Below are positions 45,534-54,462 of a stretch of 64,000 nucleotides of DNA, in pieces. How positions within the stretch are numbered: position 1 is the first letter of the stretch; each line of letters opens with the position of its first letter. The DNA lies in NCBI RefSeq assembly GCF_000260715.1, contig NC_017834.1, positions 930,001 to 994,000 of the forward strand. Reading direction: 5' to 3'. Position numbers and translations under genes: made by a program. The notes beneath the pieces were generated by a model. It ran no database searches. It saw only the letters and a program-made list of their open reading frames with translations, and was not told the origin of the DNA. Source of the stretch: Bifidobacterium animalis subsp. animalis ATCC 25527. GTDB lineage: Bacteria; Actinomycetota; Actinomycetes; Actinomycetales; Bifidobacteriaceae.

Positions 45534-46634
45534 TTATTCCTGCCATCCATTATGGCCAACGCACAGGAACTCGGTCAGATACCGCGATACGGCATGGACG
45601 GCGGCCATGGTCACCGCATAGTTCATGTGGGTCGGGCCGATGGATCCGATTACAGCGATCGGCATGGTTGGTTGGGTGCCTGTGTCGTATTCCTCATGCT
45701 CGGCATTCGCGCTCGGGGTGGAGCTCTGCCCATAGCCGCTGCTCACCACGGAGGCATGCAGCAGACCTGGTGTGTGTGTTTCCGAGCCGATGGCCACGCC
45801 GACGCCCTCCTGACCGGGCTGTCCCGTCAGATCGTACATCAGGCGCATCAACACCACCTGTTCCTCCAAAGCGTCGAAGAGCGGCGCAAGGCTGGCGGCA
45901 TCGATATACTGATGCGTCAGGCTTGCGGCACCTGAGGTGAACAGCTCGTTTGAGCGCTCCTCATTCTCCATGCCGGAGAACGCCGCCGCGATGGCATCGC
46001 GGAGCTGCGGGGGGAATCCCCCCTCGGAATCGGTCGGCAGCGTGCGAATGGTCTGTACGCATTGGCGGAACGTGAGCATACGGCAATGGGTATTGATCGT
46101 TTCGCATATACACTGCGTCTGCTCGGTATTCGGCAACGTGTCTGCCGAGACCAACCTCTGCACCACGCGGCCCGTCTCGGTTATCGCCACCAGCAGGAGC
46201 GTATGCGCGGCGAGGGGCAGCAGTTCCACGTGCCTCATAAGGGACCAGGACAACGACGGCGCCGACACCATTGCATATTGACCGGTGATGGTGGAGAGAA
46301 TGCGTGCGGCGCGTTGCAACGTGTCCTGCAGGCTCACCGAACCGCTCAGGGCACTGCTGATTGATTCCCGTTGCTCTGCAGTGAGCGATATCGGTGTGCT
46401 CAGCGAATTGACGAAGTACCGGTACCCTTTTTCGGTCGGGATGCGTCCCGCCGAGGTATGGGGCTGGGTGAGATAGCCTTCATCCTCCAGAACGGCCATG
46501 TCGTTGCGGATTGTGGCAGAGCTCACTCCCAAATGGTGCTTGGCCGCCAGCGCACCGGATCCGATGGGTTCCTGCTGCCGTATATAGTCCTCTACAACGG
46601 CCCGCAGAATCTGCATGCGACGTGTCGAACTCAT
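45534..46634 (-). CDS. hrcA: Heat-inducible transcription repressor HrcA
   Basis: A 366-residue repressor of class I heat-shock genes. N-terminal winged helix: RMQILRAVVEDYIRQQEPIG and VSSATIRNDMAVLEDEGYL; the phrase THMNYAVTMAAVHAVSRYL near the end is family-typical. ATG with AAGGGG five bases upstream. A CIRCE element 36 bases upstream of its start indicates autoregulation together with dnaJ. A 40-residue polar insertion occurs near 310-340 (SSGYGQSSTPSANAEHEEYD). Confidence 0.95.
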   Translation of the reverse strand: MSSTRRMQILRAVVEDYIRQQEPIGSGALAAKHHLGVSSATIRNDMAVLEDEGYLTQPHTSAGRIPTEKGYRYFVNSLSTPISLTAEQRESISSALSGSVSLQDTLQRAARILSTITGQYAMVSAPSLSWSLMRHVELLPLAAHTLLLVAITETGRVVQRLVSADTLPNTEQTQCICETINTHCRMLTFRQCVQTIRTLPTDSEGGFPPQLRDAIAAAFSGMENEERSNELFTSGAASLTHQYIDAASLAPLFDALEEQVVLMRLMYDLTGQPGQEGVGVAIGSETHTPGLLHASVVSSGYGQSSTPSANAEHEEYDTGTQPTMPIAVIGSIGPTHMNYAVTMAAVHAVSRYLTEFLCVGHNGWQE

Positions 46635-46669
46635 ATATACCCCTTATTACGCTTTCGAGAAACATTGTA

Positions 46670-46696
46670 TTAGCACTCTGCGTACAGGAGTGCTAA
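46670..46696. promoter_or_regulatory. CIRCE operator (HrcA binding site)
   Basis: Exact consensus TTAGCACTC (46670-46678), nine-base spacer, GAGTGCTAA (46688-46696). It sits between divergent hrcA and tkt and controls hrcA-dnaJ; an effect on tkt is possible but not shown. Confidence 0.95.
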
Positions 46697-46771
46697 TTTC
46701 CGGCTCACAGAGAAAGCGGATAACACGCCAAAGGCGCAAAACCTCGTCGGTTATTGCGGTTAGAATGTGAA

Positions 46772-46812
46772 GAGCGCCGGCGTTGTTGGACAAGCCGGCG
46801 GCTCCGGCGCTC
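46772..46812 (+). promoter_or_regulatory. GC-rich hairpin in the tkt leader
   Basis: Outer arms GAGCGCCGG and CCGGCGCTC and an inner GCCGGC/GCCGGC pairing lie 28 bases before the tkt start. It could stabilise the mRNA or affect translation. Confidence 0.4.
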
Positions 46813-46840
46813 GAAATATTGGAAGGAAAGTAGATCACTT

Positions 46841-48937
46841 ATGACCGATAACACCTGGTCTGAATTGGATGAGCGCGCCATCAAGATGGCGAAGGCCCTC
46901 TCCGCCGATGCAGTGCAGAAGGCGGGCCATGGCCATCCGGGCTCCCCGATTTCGTTGGCTCCAATCGCCTACACGCTGTATCAGCGTTTCATCAAGCACG
47001 ATCCGAACGACCCGAACTGGGCCGGACGCGATCGTTTCATTCTTTCTGGCGGTCATGCATCGCTTACCCAGTATGTGCAGCTGTACTTCTCCGGTTATGG
47101 CCTGACGCTGGACGACCTCAAGTACTTCCGTGGCGGCGCGGACACCCGCACTCCGGGCCATCCTGAGTACGGCCTGACCCCCGGCATCGAAATGACCACC
47201 GGCCCGCTGGGTCAGGGTGTCGCATCCGCCGTCGGTTTCGCATATGGCCAGCGTTACGAGCGCGGCCTGCTCGATCCGGATGCTCCGGAGGGCAAGTCCC
47301 CGTTCGACCACAAGGTGTGGGTCATCTGCGGTGAAGGCGACATTGAGGAAGGTGTCTCTGGCGAAGCCTCCTCGCTTGCCGGCAACGAGCAGCTCGGCAA
47401 CCTGTTCGTCTTCTTCGACGCCAACCACATCCAGATCGAAGGCGAGACCAAGATCGCCCTCGACGAGAACGTGATCGAGCGTTACAAGGCCTACGGCTGG
47501 TACACCGATGAATTCAGCTTCATCCAGCCCGACGGTTCCTACAAGGAAGACATCGAAGGTCTGTCCAAGGTCATCGAGAAGGCCGAGCAGGTCACCGATC
47601 GTCCGCACTTCATCAAGGTCGACACGCTCATCGCATGGCCGACCCCGGGCAAGACCAACGATCCTTCGTCCCACGGCTCCGCTCTGGGCGACGAGGCCGT
47701 CGCGGGTCTCAAGAAGGCCCTCGGCCTCGATCCGACGAAGACCTTCGAAGTGGACGAAGAGGCACTGGCCCACGCCCGCAAGGTCGCAGAGCGCGGCCTC
47801 GAGGCACACAAGGAATGGGATGAGGCCTTCGAGAAGTGGGCCGACGCCAACCCGGACAAGGCTGCTCTCTACAACCGCATCAAGAACGGTGAGCTGCCTG
47901 AGGAATTCGACAAGGCCATTGACGATCTCGAAGCCGGCTTCGAAGCCGGATCCAAGGTCGCAACCCGCAAGGCCTCCGGCGCCGTGATCAACGCCATCGC
48001 GCCGATCATGCCTGAGCTGTGGGGTGGCTCCGCCGATCTGGGTGGTTCCAATAACACTAACATCAAGGGCGCCGCGTCCTTCGCTCCGGCGGAAGATGCC
48101 ACCACCCAGTGGCCGGATTGCTCCCCGTATGGCCGTCAGCTGCACTTCGGTGTGCGCGAATTCGCCATGGGCTGCATCACCAACGGCATCCTGTTGGGTT
48201 CCGACACCCGTCCGTTCTCCGGCACCTTCTTCCAGTTCGCCGATTACATGCGTGCCGCAGTCCGTCTGTCGGCTCTCATGGAGATCCCGAACCTGTACAT
48301 TTGGAGCCATGATTCCGTGGCCCTCGGCGAGGATGGCCCGACCCACCAGCCGATCGAGCACCTGAGCTCCTTCCGCGACATCCCGCAGCTCGAAGTGGTT
48401 CGTCCTGCCGATGAGTGGGAGACCGCCGAAGCCTACCGTTACTTCTTCGAGAAGAAGAACACGCTGCCAACAGCCATGGTGCTGACCCGTCAGGGTGTCC
48501 CGACTCTCGTTGAGACCGCCGAGAAGGCCAAGGAAGGCGTGCGCAAGGGCGCTTACGTGCTCTACGGCGAGGAAGGCCAGCCGGACGTGATCATCATGGC
48601 CTCCGGTTCCGAGGTTCAGTGGGCTCTGGAAGGTGCCAAGAAGCTTGCTGAGGAGGGCATCAAGGCCCGCGTCATCTCCATGGTCTCGATGGAATGGTTC
48701 GAGGAGCAGGACGACGAGTACAAGGAGGAGATCCTCCCGAAGAGCGTCAAGGCCCGTGTCTCCATCGAAGCCGGCTCCGCGATGTCCTGGTACAAGTACC
48801 TGGGCTCCTATGGCAAGGCCATCGCTATCGACCAGTTCGGCCTGCAGGGCGACGGTGCTCAGAACATGATCGATCTGGGCATCACCGCCGAGCATGTCGT
48901 CGAAGCAGCCAAGGCCTCCATCGAAGAGGCTCGCTGA
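46841..48937 (+). CDS. tkt: Transketolase
   Basis: A 698-residue thiamine diphosphate enzyme transferring two-carbon units in the pentose phosphate part of the bifid shunt. GHGHPGSPISLAP opens the ThDP domain, GEGDIEEGVSGEASSLAG is the ThDP/Mg motif, and the pyrimidine domain has GVREFAMG and SHDSVALGEDGPTHQPIEH. Start set at 46841 after GGAAGGAAAG. Codon use is strongly biased to GC-rich optimal codons, as in highly expressed genes, which leaves long empty readings on the opposite strand. Followed by tal. Confidence 0.97.
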   Translation: MTDNTWSELDERAIKMAKALSADAVQKAGHGHPGSPISLAPIAYTLYQRFIKHDPNDPNWAGRDRFILSGGHASLTQYVQLYFSGYGLTLDDLKYFRGGADTRTPGHPEYGLTPGIEMTTGPLGQGVASAVGFAYGQRYERGLLDPDAPEGKSPFDHKVWVICGEGDIEEGVSGEASSLAGNEQLGNLFVFFDANHIQIEGETKIALDENVIERYKAYGWYTDEFSFIQPDGSYKEDIEGLSKVIEKAEQVTDRPHFIKVDTLIAWPTPGKTNDPSSHGSALGDEAVAGLKKALGLDPTKTFEVDEEALAHARKVAERGLEAHKEWDEAFEKWADANPDKAALYNRIKNGELPEEFDKAIDDLEAGFEAGSKVATRKASGAVINAIAPIMPELWGGSADLGGSNNTNIKGAASFAPAEDATTQWPDCSPYGRQLHFGVREFAMGCITNGILLGSDTRPFSGTFFQFADYMRAAVRLSALMEIPNLYIWSHDSVALGEDGPTHQPIEHLSSFRDIPQLEVVRPADEWETAEAYRYFFEKKNTLPTAMVLTRQGVPTLVETAEKAKEGVRKGAYVLYGEEGQPDVIIMASGSEVQWALEGAKKLAEEGIKARVISMVSMEWFEEQDDEYKEEILPKSVKARVSIEAGSAMSWYKYLGSYGKAIAIDQFGLQGDGAQNMIDLGITAEHVVEAAKASIEEAR

Positions 48938-48946
48938 TTCATCTAT

Positions 48947-48972
48947 GAGGGGATGTCATCCGGCATCCCCTC
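48947..48972 (+). terminator. Hairpin after tkt
   Basis: GAGGGGATG/CATCCCCTC stem with an eight-base loop ten bases after the tkt stop. No T run follows, so it may be a processing or attenuating element before tal. Confidence 0.5.
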
Positions 48973-49032
48973 CCCTCTGCCTACACTGGTAGGCGTTGGA
49001 TTTTTTCAACAACACAAATTAGGAGATACATA

Positions 49033-50139
49033 ATGACTGCATCTACTCAGGCAATTTCCGATGCCGGCGTTTCCATCTGGCTGGATGACCTGTCCCGCAC
49101 CCGCATCGAGTCGGGCAACCTCGAAGAGCTCATTAAGAACGACAACGTTGTTGGCGTCACCACCAATCCGTCCATCTTCCAGAAGGCTCTGAGCCAGGTC
49201 GGCCCGTACGACGCACAGCTCAAGGAACTCGGCAAGGTCGATGTCGAGACCGCCATCCGCGAGCTCACCACCACCGACGTGCGCAATGCCTGCGATATCT
49301 TCAAGCCGGTCGCCGAGGCCTCCGACTACGTCAATGGCCGTGTCTCCATCGAAGTCGATCCGCGCCTCGCACACGAGACCGCCGAGACCGAGAAGCAGGC
49401 TGAGGAACTCTGGGCCAAGGTCGACCGTCCGAACGCCATGATCAAGATTCCTGCGACCCTCGAGGGCCTGCCGGCGATCACCGCTACCCTGGCCAAGGGC
49501 ATCTCCGTCAACGTCACGCTGATCTTCTCGCTCGAGCGCTACGAGCAGGTCATCGATGCTTTCATCGAAGGCATGGTTCAGGCCGACGCCAATGGCAAGG
49601 ATCTGTCCAAGATGGCTTCCGTCGCATCCTTCTTCGTTTCCCGTGTCGATACCGCGGTCGACAAGAAGCTCGAGGAGATTGGCTCCCTCGAGGCCAAGGG
49701 CCTCGAAGGCAAGGCTGCTGTAGCCAACGCTCGCCTCGCATACGAGCTCTTCGAGAAGAAGTTCGCCGAGGATTCGCGCTGGGCTGCTCTGGAAGCCAAG
49801 GGCGCCAAGAAGCAGCGTCCGCTGTGGGCCTCCACCGGCACCAAGAACGCCGCTTACTCCGACGTCAAGTATGTCGATGAGCTCGTCGCCAAGGACGTCG
49901 TCAACACGATGCCTGAGAAGACCCTGCTCGCTGTGGCCGATCACGGCCAGGCCACGCTGGGCATCATCCCGGGCAACTATGACGAAGCCCACGACATCAT
50001 GAACGACCTCGCCGAGGTTGGCATCAACTTCAAGGATGTCACCGACAAGCTCGAGGCCGATGGTGTCGCCGCCTTCATCAAGTCCTGGGATTCGGTGCTC
50101 ACCGATGTCCAGTCCGGCATCGACCGTGTCAACGGCTGA
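49033..50139 (+). CDS. tal: Transaldolase
   Basis: A 368-residue enzyme transferring the dihydroxyacetone unit between sugar phosphates in the bifid shunt. The Schiff-base Lys is in PNAMIKIPATLEG; VGVTTNPSIFQKAL near the N-terminus and ASVASFFVSRVD are family motifs. AGGAGA precedes the ATG. Same biased codon use as tkt, 95 bases upstream, indicating high expression. Confidence 0.97.
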   Translation: MTASTQAISDAGVSIWLDDLSRTRIESGNLEELIKNDNVVGVTTNPSIFQKALSQVGPYDAQLKELGKVDVETAIRELTTTDVRNACDIFKPVAEASDYVNGRVSIEVDPRLAHETAETEKQAEELWAKVDRPNAMIKIPATLEGLPAITATLAKGISVNVTLIFSLERYEQVIDAFIEGMVQADANGKDLSKMASVASFFVSRVDTAVDKKLEEIGSLEAKGLEGKAAVANARLAYELFEKKFAEDSRWAALEAKGAKKQRPLWASTGTKNAAYSDVKYVDELVAKDVVNTMPEKTLLAVADHGQATLGIIPGNYDEAHDIMNDLAEVGINFKDVTDKLEADGVAAFIKSWDSVLTDVQSGIDRVNG

Positions 50140-50174
50140 TGCCGACTGACTTGATCTAGTCAAGACATAATTGG

Positions 50175-50205
50175 ATGGGTCCAGCATTCGCTGGGCCCAT
50201 TTTCT
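50175..50205 (+). terminator. Rho-independent terminator after tal
   Basis: ATGGGTCCAGC/GCTGGGCCCAT stem with one G-T pair, loop ATTC, then TTTTCT; 36 bases past the tal stop. Confidence 0.85.
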
Positions 50206-50226
50206 ATATGCACCGAAGGCAATCGA

Positions 50227-50892
50227 TCACTGTGTGCGGATGCCGATGCTTCGTGCGAACACCGCGGAAAGGTCGGTGATCTGTGCCAGAGACATGGTGG
50301 TCCCATGCAGTGAATCGACATTGCGAATCTCCCGTAGCCGCGCACCACGCAAATCCACATCGGTGCATATGGCATGCTGCAGGGTGAGCACGTCTATTCG
50401 TGTCCCGGTGAATGCGATGCGCGAGAGCCTGGCACCGTTGCCGTCCAGCTCCCCTATCTCGCAATCGCGGAACATGATGTCACGGCATATGGCATCCCTG
50501 CAATTGAGATAGTCGATGCGGCATCCACGAATCTCCATGCCAATGATCTTCGCCGCGTTCGCCTGAACGGCGCCGAAGGCGCAGCGGACCGCAATGCTGT
50601 TTTCCATGCCGATGCTGCAGATGTCAAGCAACGCAGTGCGGCAGGAATCTGTCAGCACATGATTGACATGCGTGCGCTCGGCAATGATCGTGTCAATTGC
50701 GAGATTCCTGAACTCGCAATTGAGCAACGCAGCGGCGGTCATGTCGACCGTGGAGGCCTGCTGGTCGAAGAAGCGGCGCGAATCCTGATCGTCCTCGGCG
50801 GTAAGCGACGAGAGCCGTGATTCAATGAGCCCTTTCCTGTCCATCGATAATTTGGGAAGGCGGGGAGGCTGAGTGTCACGAATGGCTGCCAT
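50227..50892 (-). CDS. Pentapeptide-repeat-like protein
   Basis: A 221-residue soluble protein. After a charged N-terminal part (1-55) it consists of degenerate five-residue units with a central Leu, Phe or Ile (for example LLNCEFRNLAID, CRDAICRDIMFRDCEIG, DVDLRGARLREI), fitting a right-handed quadrilateral beta-helix. Unlike Qnr proteins it is short and irregular. It overlaps the aminotransferase stop by 17 bases; no good ribosome binding site, so translation is probably coupled. Function unknown. Confidence 0.7.
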   Translation of the reverse strand: MAAIRDTQPPRLPKLSMDRKGLIESRLSSLTAEDDQDSRRFFDQQASTVDMTAAALLNCEFRNLAIDTIIAERTHVNHVLTDSCRTALLDICSIGMENSIAVRCAFGAVQANAAKIIGMEIRGCRIDYLNCRDAICRDIMFRDCEIGELDGNGARLSRIAFTGTRIDVLTLQHAICTDVDLRGARLREIRNVDSLHGTTMSLAQITDLSAVFARSIGIRTQ

Positions 50893-52075
50893 GGTGAGAG
50901 TCCACAGGTTCACTTGGCATATACAATGATTCGAGGAACGCCTCGATGCGTGAGCAGGCTTCTTTGATGTTCTCCATGCTCGTTGCATACGAGATGCGTA
51001 CGAAGCCTTCCCCGGAATCGCCGAAGGCAGTGCCGGGGACGATGGCCACCTTGTGTTCCTCCAGCAGGCGCACGCAGAACTCGTCTGAGGTGAGGCCTGA
51101 AGATGTGATGTTCGTGAACACGTAGAACGTGCCTTTCGGTACATTCGTCGTCAGTCCCATACGGTTGAGTCTGGCACAGATGAGGTTGCGCCGTGATTCA
51201 TATTCCCTGCGCATCGACTCGGTATCGGCAATGCCGTGTTCAAGCGCCTCAATCGCCGCATACTGCGCCGATGTGGGTGCGGACATGATGACGAACTGGT
51301 GCACTTTGGTGAGCTGTTGGCTCAGATCCGCGTTGCTCAACACGTAACCGAGGCGCCAACCGGTCATGGCGAAGGCCTTCGAGAAGCCGTTGATGACGAG
51401 CACCTGATCGCGAATCTGCTCGAAGTTGGCAGGTGAGCAGAATTCTCCCTCGAACAGCAGTTCGGAATAGATCTCGTCGGAGATGACGTAGATTCCGGAT
51501 TCCTTGAGGATTGGAACCACGCGCTCGTAGTCCTCGCGGGTCATCACGCCACCGGTTGGGTTCGACGGGAAGTTGAGAATGATTGCCTTGGTACGGTCGC
51601 TGATCGCGCGTTCGAGGTCCTCCGGCAGTAATTTGAAATCGTTGTCTTGCGTGAGCTCAATGCGCACTGGCACGCCACCCGCCATCAAGATCGCCGGCTC
51701 GTAAGCCACATAGTTCGGGTCCAGCACAATCACCTCGTCTCCAGGACTGATCAACGTCCGGCAACATAGATCCACCGCTTCCGAACCACCGACAGTCACG
51801 AGAATCTCGGATTGCGGGTCGTAGTCGATGCCGTAGCAGCTGTGGTAATACCTTGCGATTTGCTTGCGCAGGGCGATGAGTCCCCGGTTCGCGGTGTAGT
51901 GCGTATGGCCGTCTTCGAAGGACTCCACTGCTTTCGCACTGATATGCCACGGTGTGTCGAAGTCCGGCTCCCCCACACCGAGCGAGATCACACCCTCCAT
52001 GGAGTTCGCCAGATCGAAGTATTTGCGAATGCCGCTCGGTTTGAGATGCGCGATGGTCTGGTTGATCGGCTTCAT
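50876..52075 (-). CDS. PLP-dependent aminotransferase, class I
   Basis: A 399-residue fold-type I enzyme starting MKPINQTIAHLKPSGIRKYF. It has SLGVGEPDFDTP, the cofactor-contacting LNFPSNPTGG and the Schiff-base Lys in INGFSKAFAMTGWRLGY. The sequence resembles the aspartate/aromatic aminotransferase group; the amino donor is not certain. The start overlaps the Lrp regulator stop (TGATG), so the two are one unit and the enzyme is probably regulated with it. Confidence 0.9.
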   Translation of the reverse strand: MKPINQTIAHLKPSGIRKYFDLANSMEGVISLGVGEPDFDTPWHISAKAVESFEDGHTHYTANRGLIALRKQIARYYHSCYGIDYDPQSEILVTVGGSEAVDLCCRTLISPGDEVIVLDPNYVAYEPAILMAGGVPVRIELTQDNDFKLLPEDLERAISDRTKAIILNFPSNPTGGVMTREDYERVVPILKESGIYVISDEIYSELLFEGEFCSPANFEQIRDQVLVINGFSKAFAMTGWRLGYVLSNADLSQQLTKVHQFVIMSAPTSAQYAAIEALEHGIADTESMRREYESRRNLICARLNRMGLTTNVPKGTFYVFTNITSSGLTSDEFCVRLLEEHKVAIVPGTAFGDSGEGFVRISYATSMENIKEACSRIEAFLESLYMPSEPVDSHHGSHS

Positions 52076-52593
52076 CAGTAGCTCACCACCAGACGGTCCT
52101 CGGCACGGTTCGGCCGACCGGCGCCCGTGAGTACGCCGGATTGTTTGTACTGCTTGAGCACGAACAATGTTTTCGTGCTTTGCACGTTCTCCATGACGGC
52201 AATGCGATCGGCCACGAATTGACACACCTCGAACATCGTCTTGCCTTGCACCAGGCAGATGAAGTCGTTGTCGCCGGTGATCAGGTAAAGCGAATCAATC
52301 TCGGGGTATTTGGCGAGCAACGCCGCGGTATGGTCGTAGCCCTTGTCCTTCATCGGGCTGACATCCACCTCGATGAACGCCATGATGCGCTCGTCACGCA
52401 GCACCTTGTTGTAGTTGATTACCGTATGGTAACCGCAGATGATCTTCTGCTCCTCCATGCGGCGGACGGCCTGCTGCACCTCTTGTGCTTCCTCGCCCAG
52501 AATGTCCGCCAGATCCCGTGCATCGAGCCGGGCATCGTTCTCGAGCAGCTCGAGTATCGCCTGATCGTTCGCGCTGATGTTCCCCTCGGTCAT
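52075..52593 (-). CDS. Lrp/AsnC family transcriptional regulator
   Basis: A 172-residue feast/famine regulator. Helix-turn-helix at the N-terminus (DQAILELLENDARLDARDLA and VQQAVRRMEEQKII), then a RAM ligand-binding domain with ITGDNDFICLV. It typically binds amino acids and controls their metabolism. Start set at 52593 (MTEGNISAND), with AAAGG about 12 bases ahead; ATG at 52605 is possible. It is directly coupled to the aminotransferase gene. Confidence 0.88.
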   Translation of the reverse strand: MTEGNISANDQAILELLENDARLDARDLADILGEEAQEVQQAVRRMEEQKIICGYHTVINYNKVLRDERIMAFIEVDVSPMKDKGYDHTAALLAKYPEIDSLYLITGDNDFICLVQGKTMFEVCQFVADRIAVMENVQSTKTLFVLKQYKQSGVLTGAGRPNRAEDRLVVSY

Positions 52594-52646
52594 GTCGCCT
52601 GTCATCCTTTCCACATTCCCTGTTGTTCGCCAAGCCATGCATGCGC

Positions 52647-54326
52647 CTATTGGCGATAGTGGCTGAAGAAGTGCGTCATTTTGTCGACGGCGCCTTTGAG
52701 CACCTCGACGCGCGGCAGGTAGACCACACGGAAATGATCCGGGTCCTTCCAATTGAAACCGGTGCCCTGCACGATGAGCAGTTTCTCGTCGTGCAGCAGA
52801 TCGAGCGCGAATTGCTCGTCGTTGCGAATGTTGAATTTCTTCGCATCGATTTTCGGGAAGATGTAGAAGGCCGCCTTCGGTTTGACCGCCGTGATGCCAT
52901 CGATTGAGTTCAGCGCGTTGTAGATGTATTCACGCTGTTCGTATATACGGCCCCCCGGAACGAGGTAGTCGTTGACACTCTGATGACCTCCCAATGCCGT
53001 CTGCACGATCGATTGGGCGGGTACGTTCGAGCAGATGCGCATGTTCGTGAGCATGTCAAGGCCTTCGATGTAATCCTTCGCGATCGACTTGTTGCCTGAC
53101 AGAATCATCCAGCCGATGCGGTACCCGGCGATCATATGAGACTTCGACAAACCGCTATAGGTCACGCAGAACAGGTCCGGTGCGAGGGAGGCGATTGACG
53201 TGTGGGTGAGCCCATCCATGACGAGGCGGTCATAGATCTCGTCGGAGAAGATCATGAGCTGATGCTGCCGTGCCAGTTCGACGATCTGCTGCAGCACCTC
53301 GGTCGGATAGAGCGCGCCTGTCGGATTGTTCGGGTTGATGATGACGATTGCCTTGGTGCGATCGGTGATCTTGGCACGCATATCGTCGATGTCCGGATAC
53401 CACTCCGACTGTTCGTCGCAGACGTAATGCACCGGTTTCCCTCCTGCCAGGGTGACGCATGCCGTCCACAACGGGTAGTCGGGGGCCGGTAGCAGCACTT
53501 CGTCTCCGTCGTCCAACAACGCACTCATGCTGAGATTGATGAGCTCGCTCACACCGTTGCCAGTGTAGATGTCTTCTACTCCCACATTCGGCAGGTTCTT
53601 GAGCTGAGCGTACTGCATGATCGCCTTACGGGCCGAGAAGAGTCCCTTTGACGCCGAATACCCCTCCGTATCGGTGAGCTGTTGTGCCATGTCATAGACG
53701 ACTTCGTCCGGTGTACGGAATCCGAATGGGGCTGGATTGCCTATGTTGAGTTTCATCACATGCATGCCGGCTGCTTCCATGCGCGCCGCCTCGTTGACCA
53801 CCGGTCCGCGTACGTCATAGAGCACGTTGTCCAGTTTATGTGACTTGGTGAAGACCCGCCGCGATCCGATGCTCATGGGTTCCGGCGTGACACTTGATGG
53901 CACATCAGGGAACGAGGGGTCCTGTACATTATTGTTCGCTGCCGGTTCCATGTCTTGCTCCTGTTCAATTTTAGCGAGTTCATTATTATGTTCAATATGT
54001 TCAGAATTCTGAATTGAACTATTCTGTTCAACTCTATTGATATGTTCAAAATTGCCGTCTGGGCTCTCGTGTTCAATCTTTGCGAAGGTTTCAGGATCAT
54101 CATCGAACGGCACGCTCTCGCCTGCCAGCCAATCCGCGTTCACCCGCAATACAGCCGCGAGGAATCGCTCAATATCGCGGCGCGGTCTTGTTTTGCCGCT
54201 CACATATTGACTGATGTGGCTGCGCCCCAGCTTGACGCCATGGTCCTGCGCCGCTTTGACGAAGTCGATCTGCTTGATGTTGCGCAACTCCATCGCCTGA
54301 TTGAGGCGCGTGGTGAAATCGGCCAT
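52647..54326 (-). CDS. XRE-type HTH domain fused to AlaA-like aminotransferase
   Basis: A 559-residue fusion. Residues 1-70 form a Cro/CI-type helix-turn-helix (MELRNIKQIDFVKAAQDHG, SHISQYVSGKTRPRRDIERF). Residues 71-150 are a polar linker rich in Glu, Asn, His and Gln. Residues 151-559 are a complete fold-type I aminotransferase like AlaA (MKLNIGNPAPFGF, NPNNPTG at 331-337, Schiff-base Lys395 in SGLSKSHMIAGYRIGW). An enzyme joined to a DNA-binding domain recalls GabR and PdxR, which use a GntR domain instead. It may be a transcription factor, an active transaminase, or both. GAGGGA lies before the ATG. Confidence 0.9.
   Translation of the reverse strand: MADFTTRLNQAMELRNIKQIDFVKAAQDHGVKLGRSHISQYVSGKTRPRRDIERFLAAVLRVNADWLAGESVPFDDDPETFAKIEHESPDGNFEHINRVEQNSSIQNSEHIEHNNELAKIEQEQDMEPAANNNVQDPSFPDVPSSVTPEPMSIGSRRVFTKSHKLDNVLYDVRGPVVNEAARMEAAGMHVMKLNIGNPAPFGFRTPDEVVYDMAQQLTDTEGYSASKGLFSARKAIMQYAQLKNLPNVGVEDIYTGNGVSELINLSMSALLDDGDEVLLPAPDYPLWTACVTLAGGKPVHYVCDEQSEWYPDIDDMRAKITDRTKAIVIINPNNPTGALYPTEVLQQIVELARQHQLMIFSDEIYDRLVMDGLTHTSIASLAPDLFCVTYSGLSKSHMIAGYRIGWMILSGNKSIAKDYIEGLDMLTNMRICSNVPAQSIVQTALGGHQSVNDYLVPGGRIYEQREYIYNALNSIDGITAVKPKAAFYIFPKIDAKKFNIRNDEQFALDLLHDEKLLIVQGTGFNWKDPDHFRVVYLPRVEVLKGAVDKMTHFFSHYRQ
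53963..54076. repeat. GTTCAA motif array inside the linker coding region
   Basis: GTTCA-containing motifs start at 53963, 53978, 53990, 53999, 54026, 54044 and 54071, with the reverse TTGAAC at 54014. Six of the eight match all six bases. Palindrome TTCAGAATTCTGAA lies at 54000-54013. The array falls in codons 84-122 of the HTH-aminotransferase gene. Confidence 0.65.
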
Positions 54327-54338
54327 GCCGTCCCTCCT

Positions 54339-54462
54339 TTGAACTTAGACCGTAAGTGTTTCTTCGAAGCGTACCGTAACGGTTGAACATAATTTTGATT
54401 TGTACATTTCTATGTTCAAAATATAAAAGTTCAAGTTCAGTTTATGAGTATGCGATGTTCAA
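54339..54462. promoter_or_regulatory. GTTCAA motif cluster in the promoter of the HTH-aminotransferase gene
   Basis: TTGAAC at 54339 and 54383, GTTCAA at 54414, 54429 and 54457, and GTTCAG at 54435. The cluster covers the whole upstream region and the 3' end of the adjacent HAD gene; further copies occur at 54515 and 54614. Likely operators for the HTH protein, inferred from position. Confidence 0.55.

Noticed and set aside
46835..48895. 686-codon open reading on the minus strand opposite tkt
   Set aside because: It is a by-product of the strongly biased codons of transketolase; no ribosome binding site and no known protein pattern.
49006..50187. 393-codon open reading opposite tal
   Set aside because: Same codon-bias effect; the plus strand encodes an evident transaldolase.
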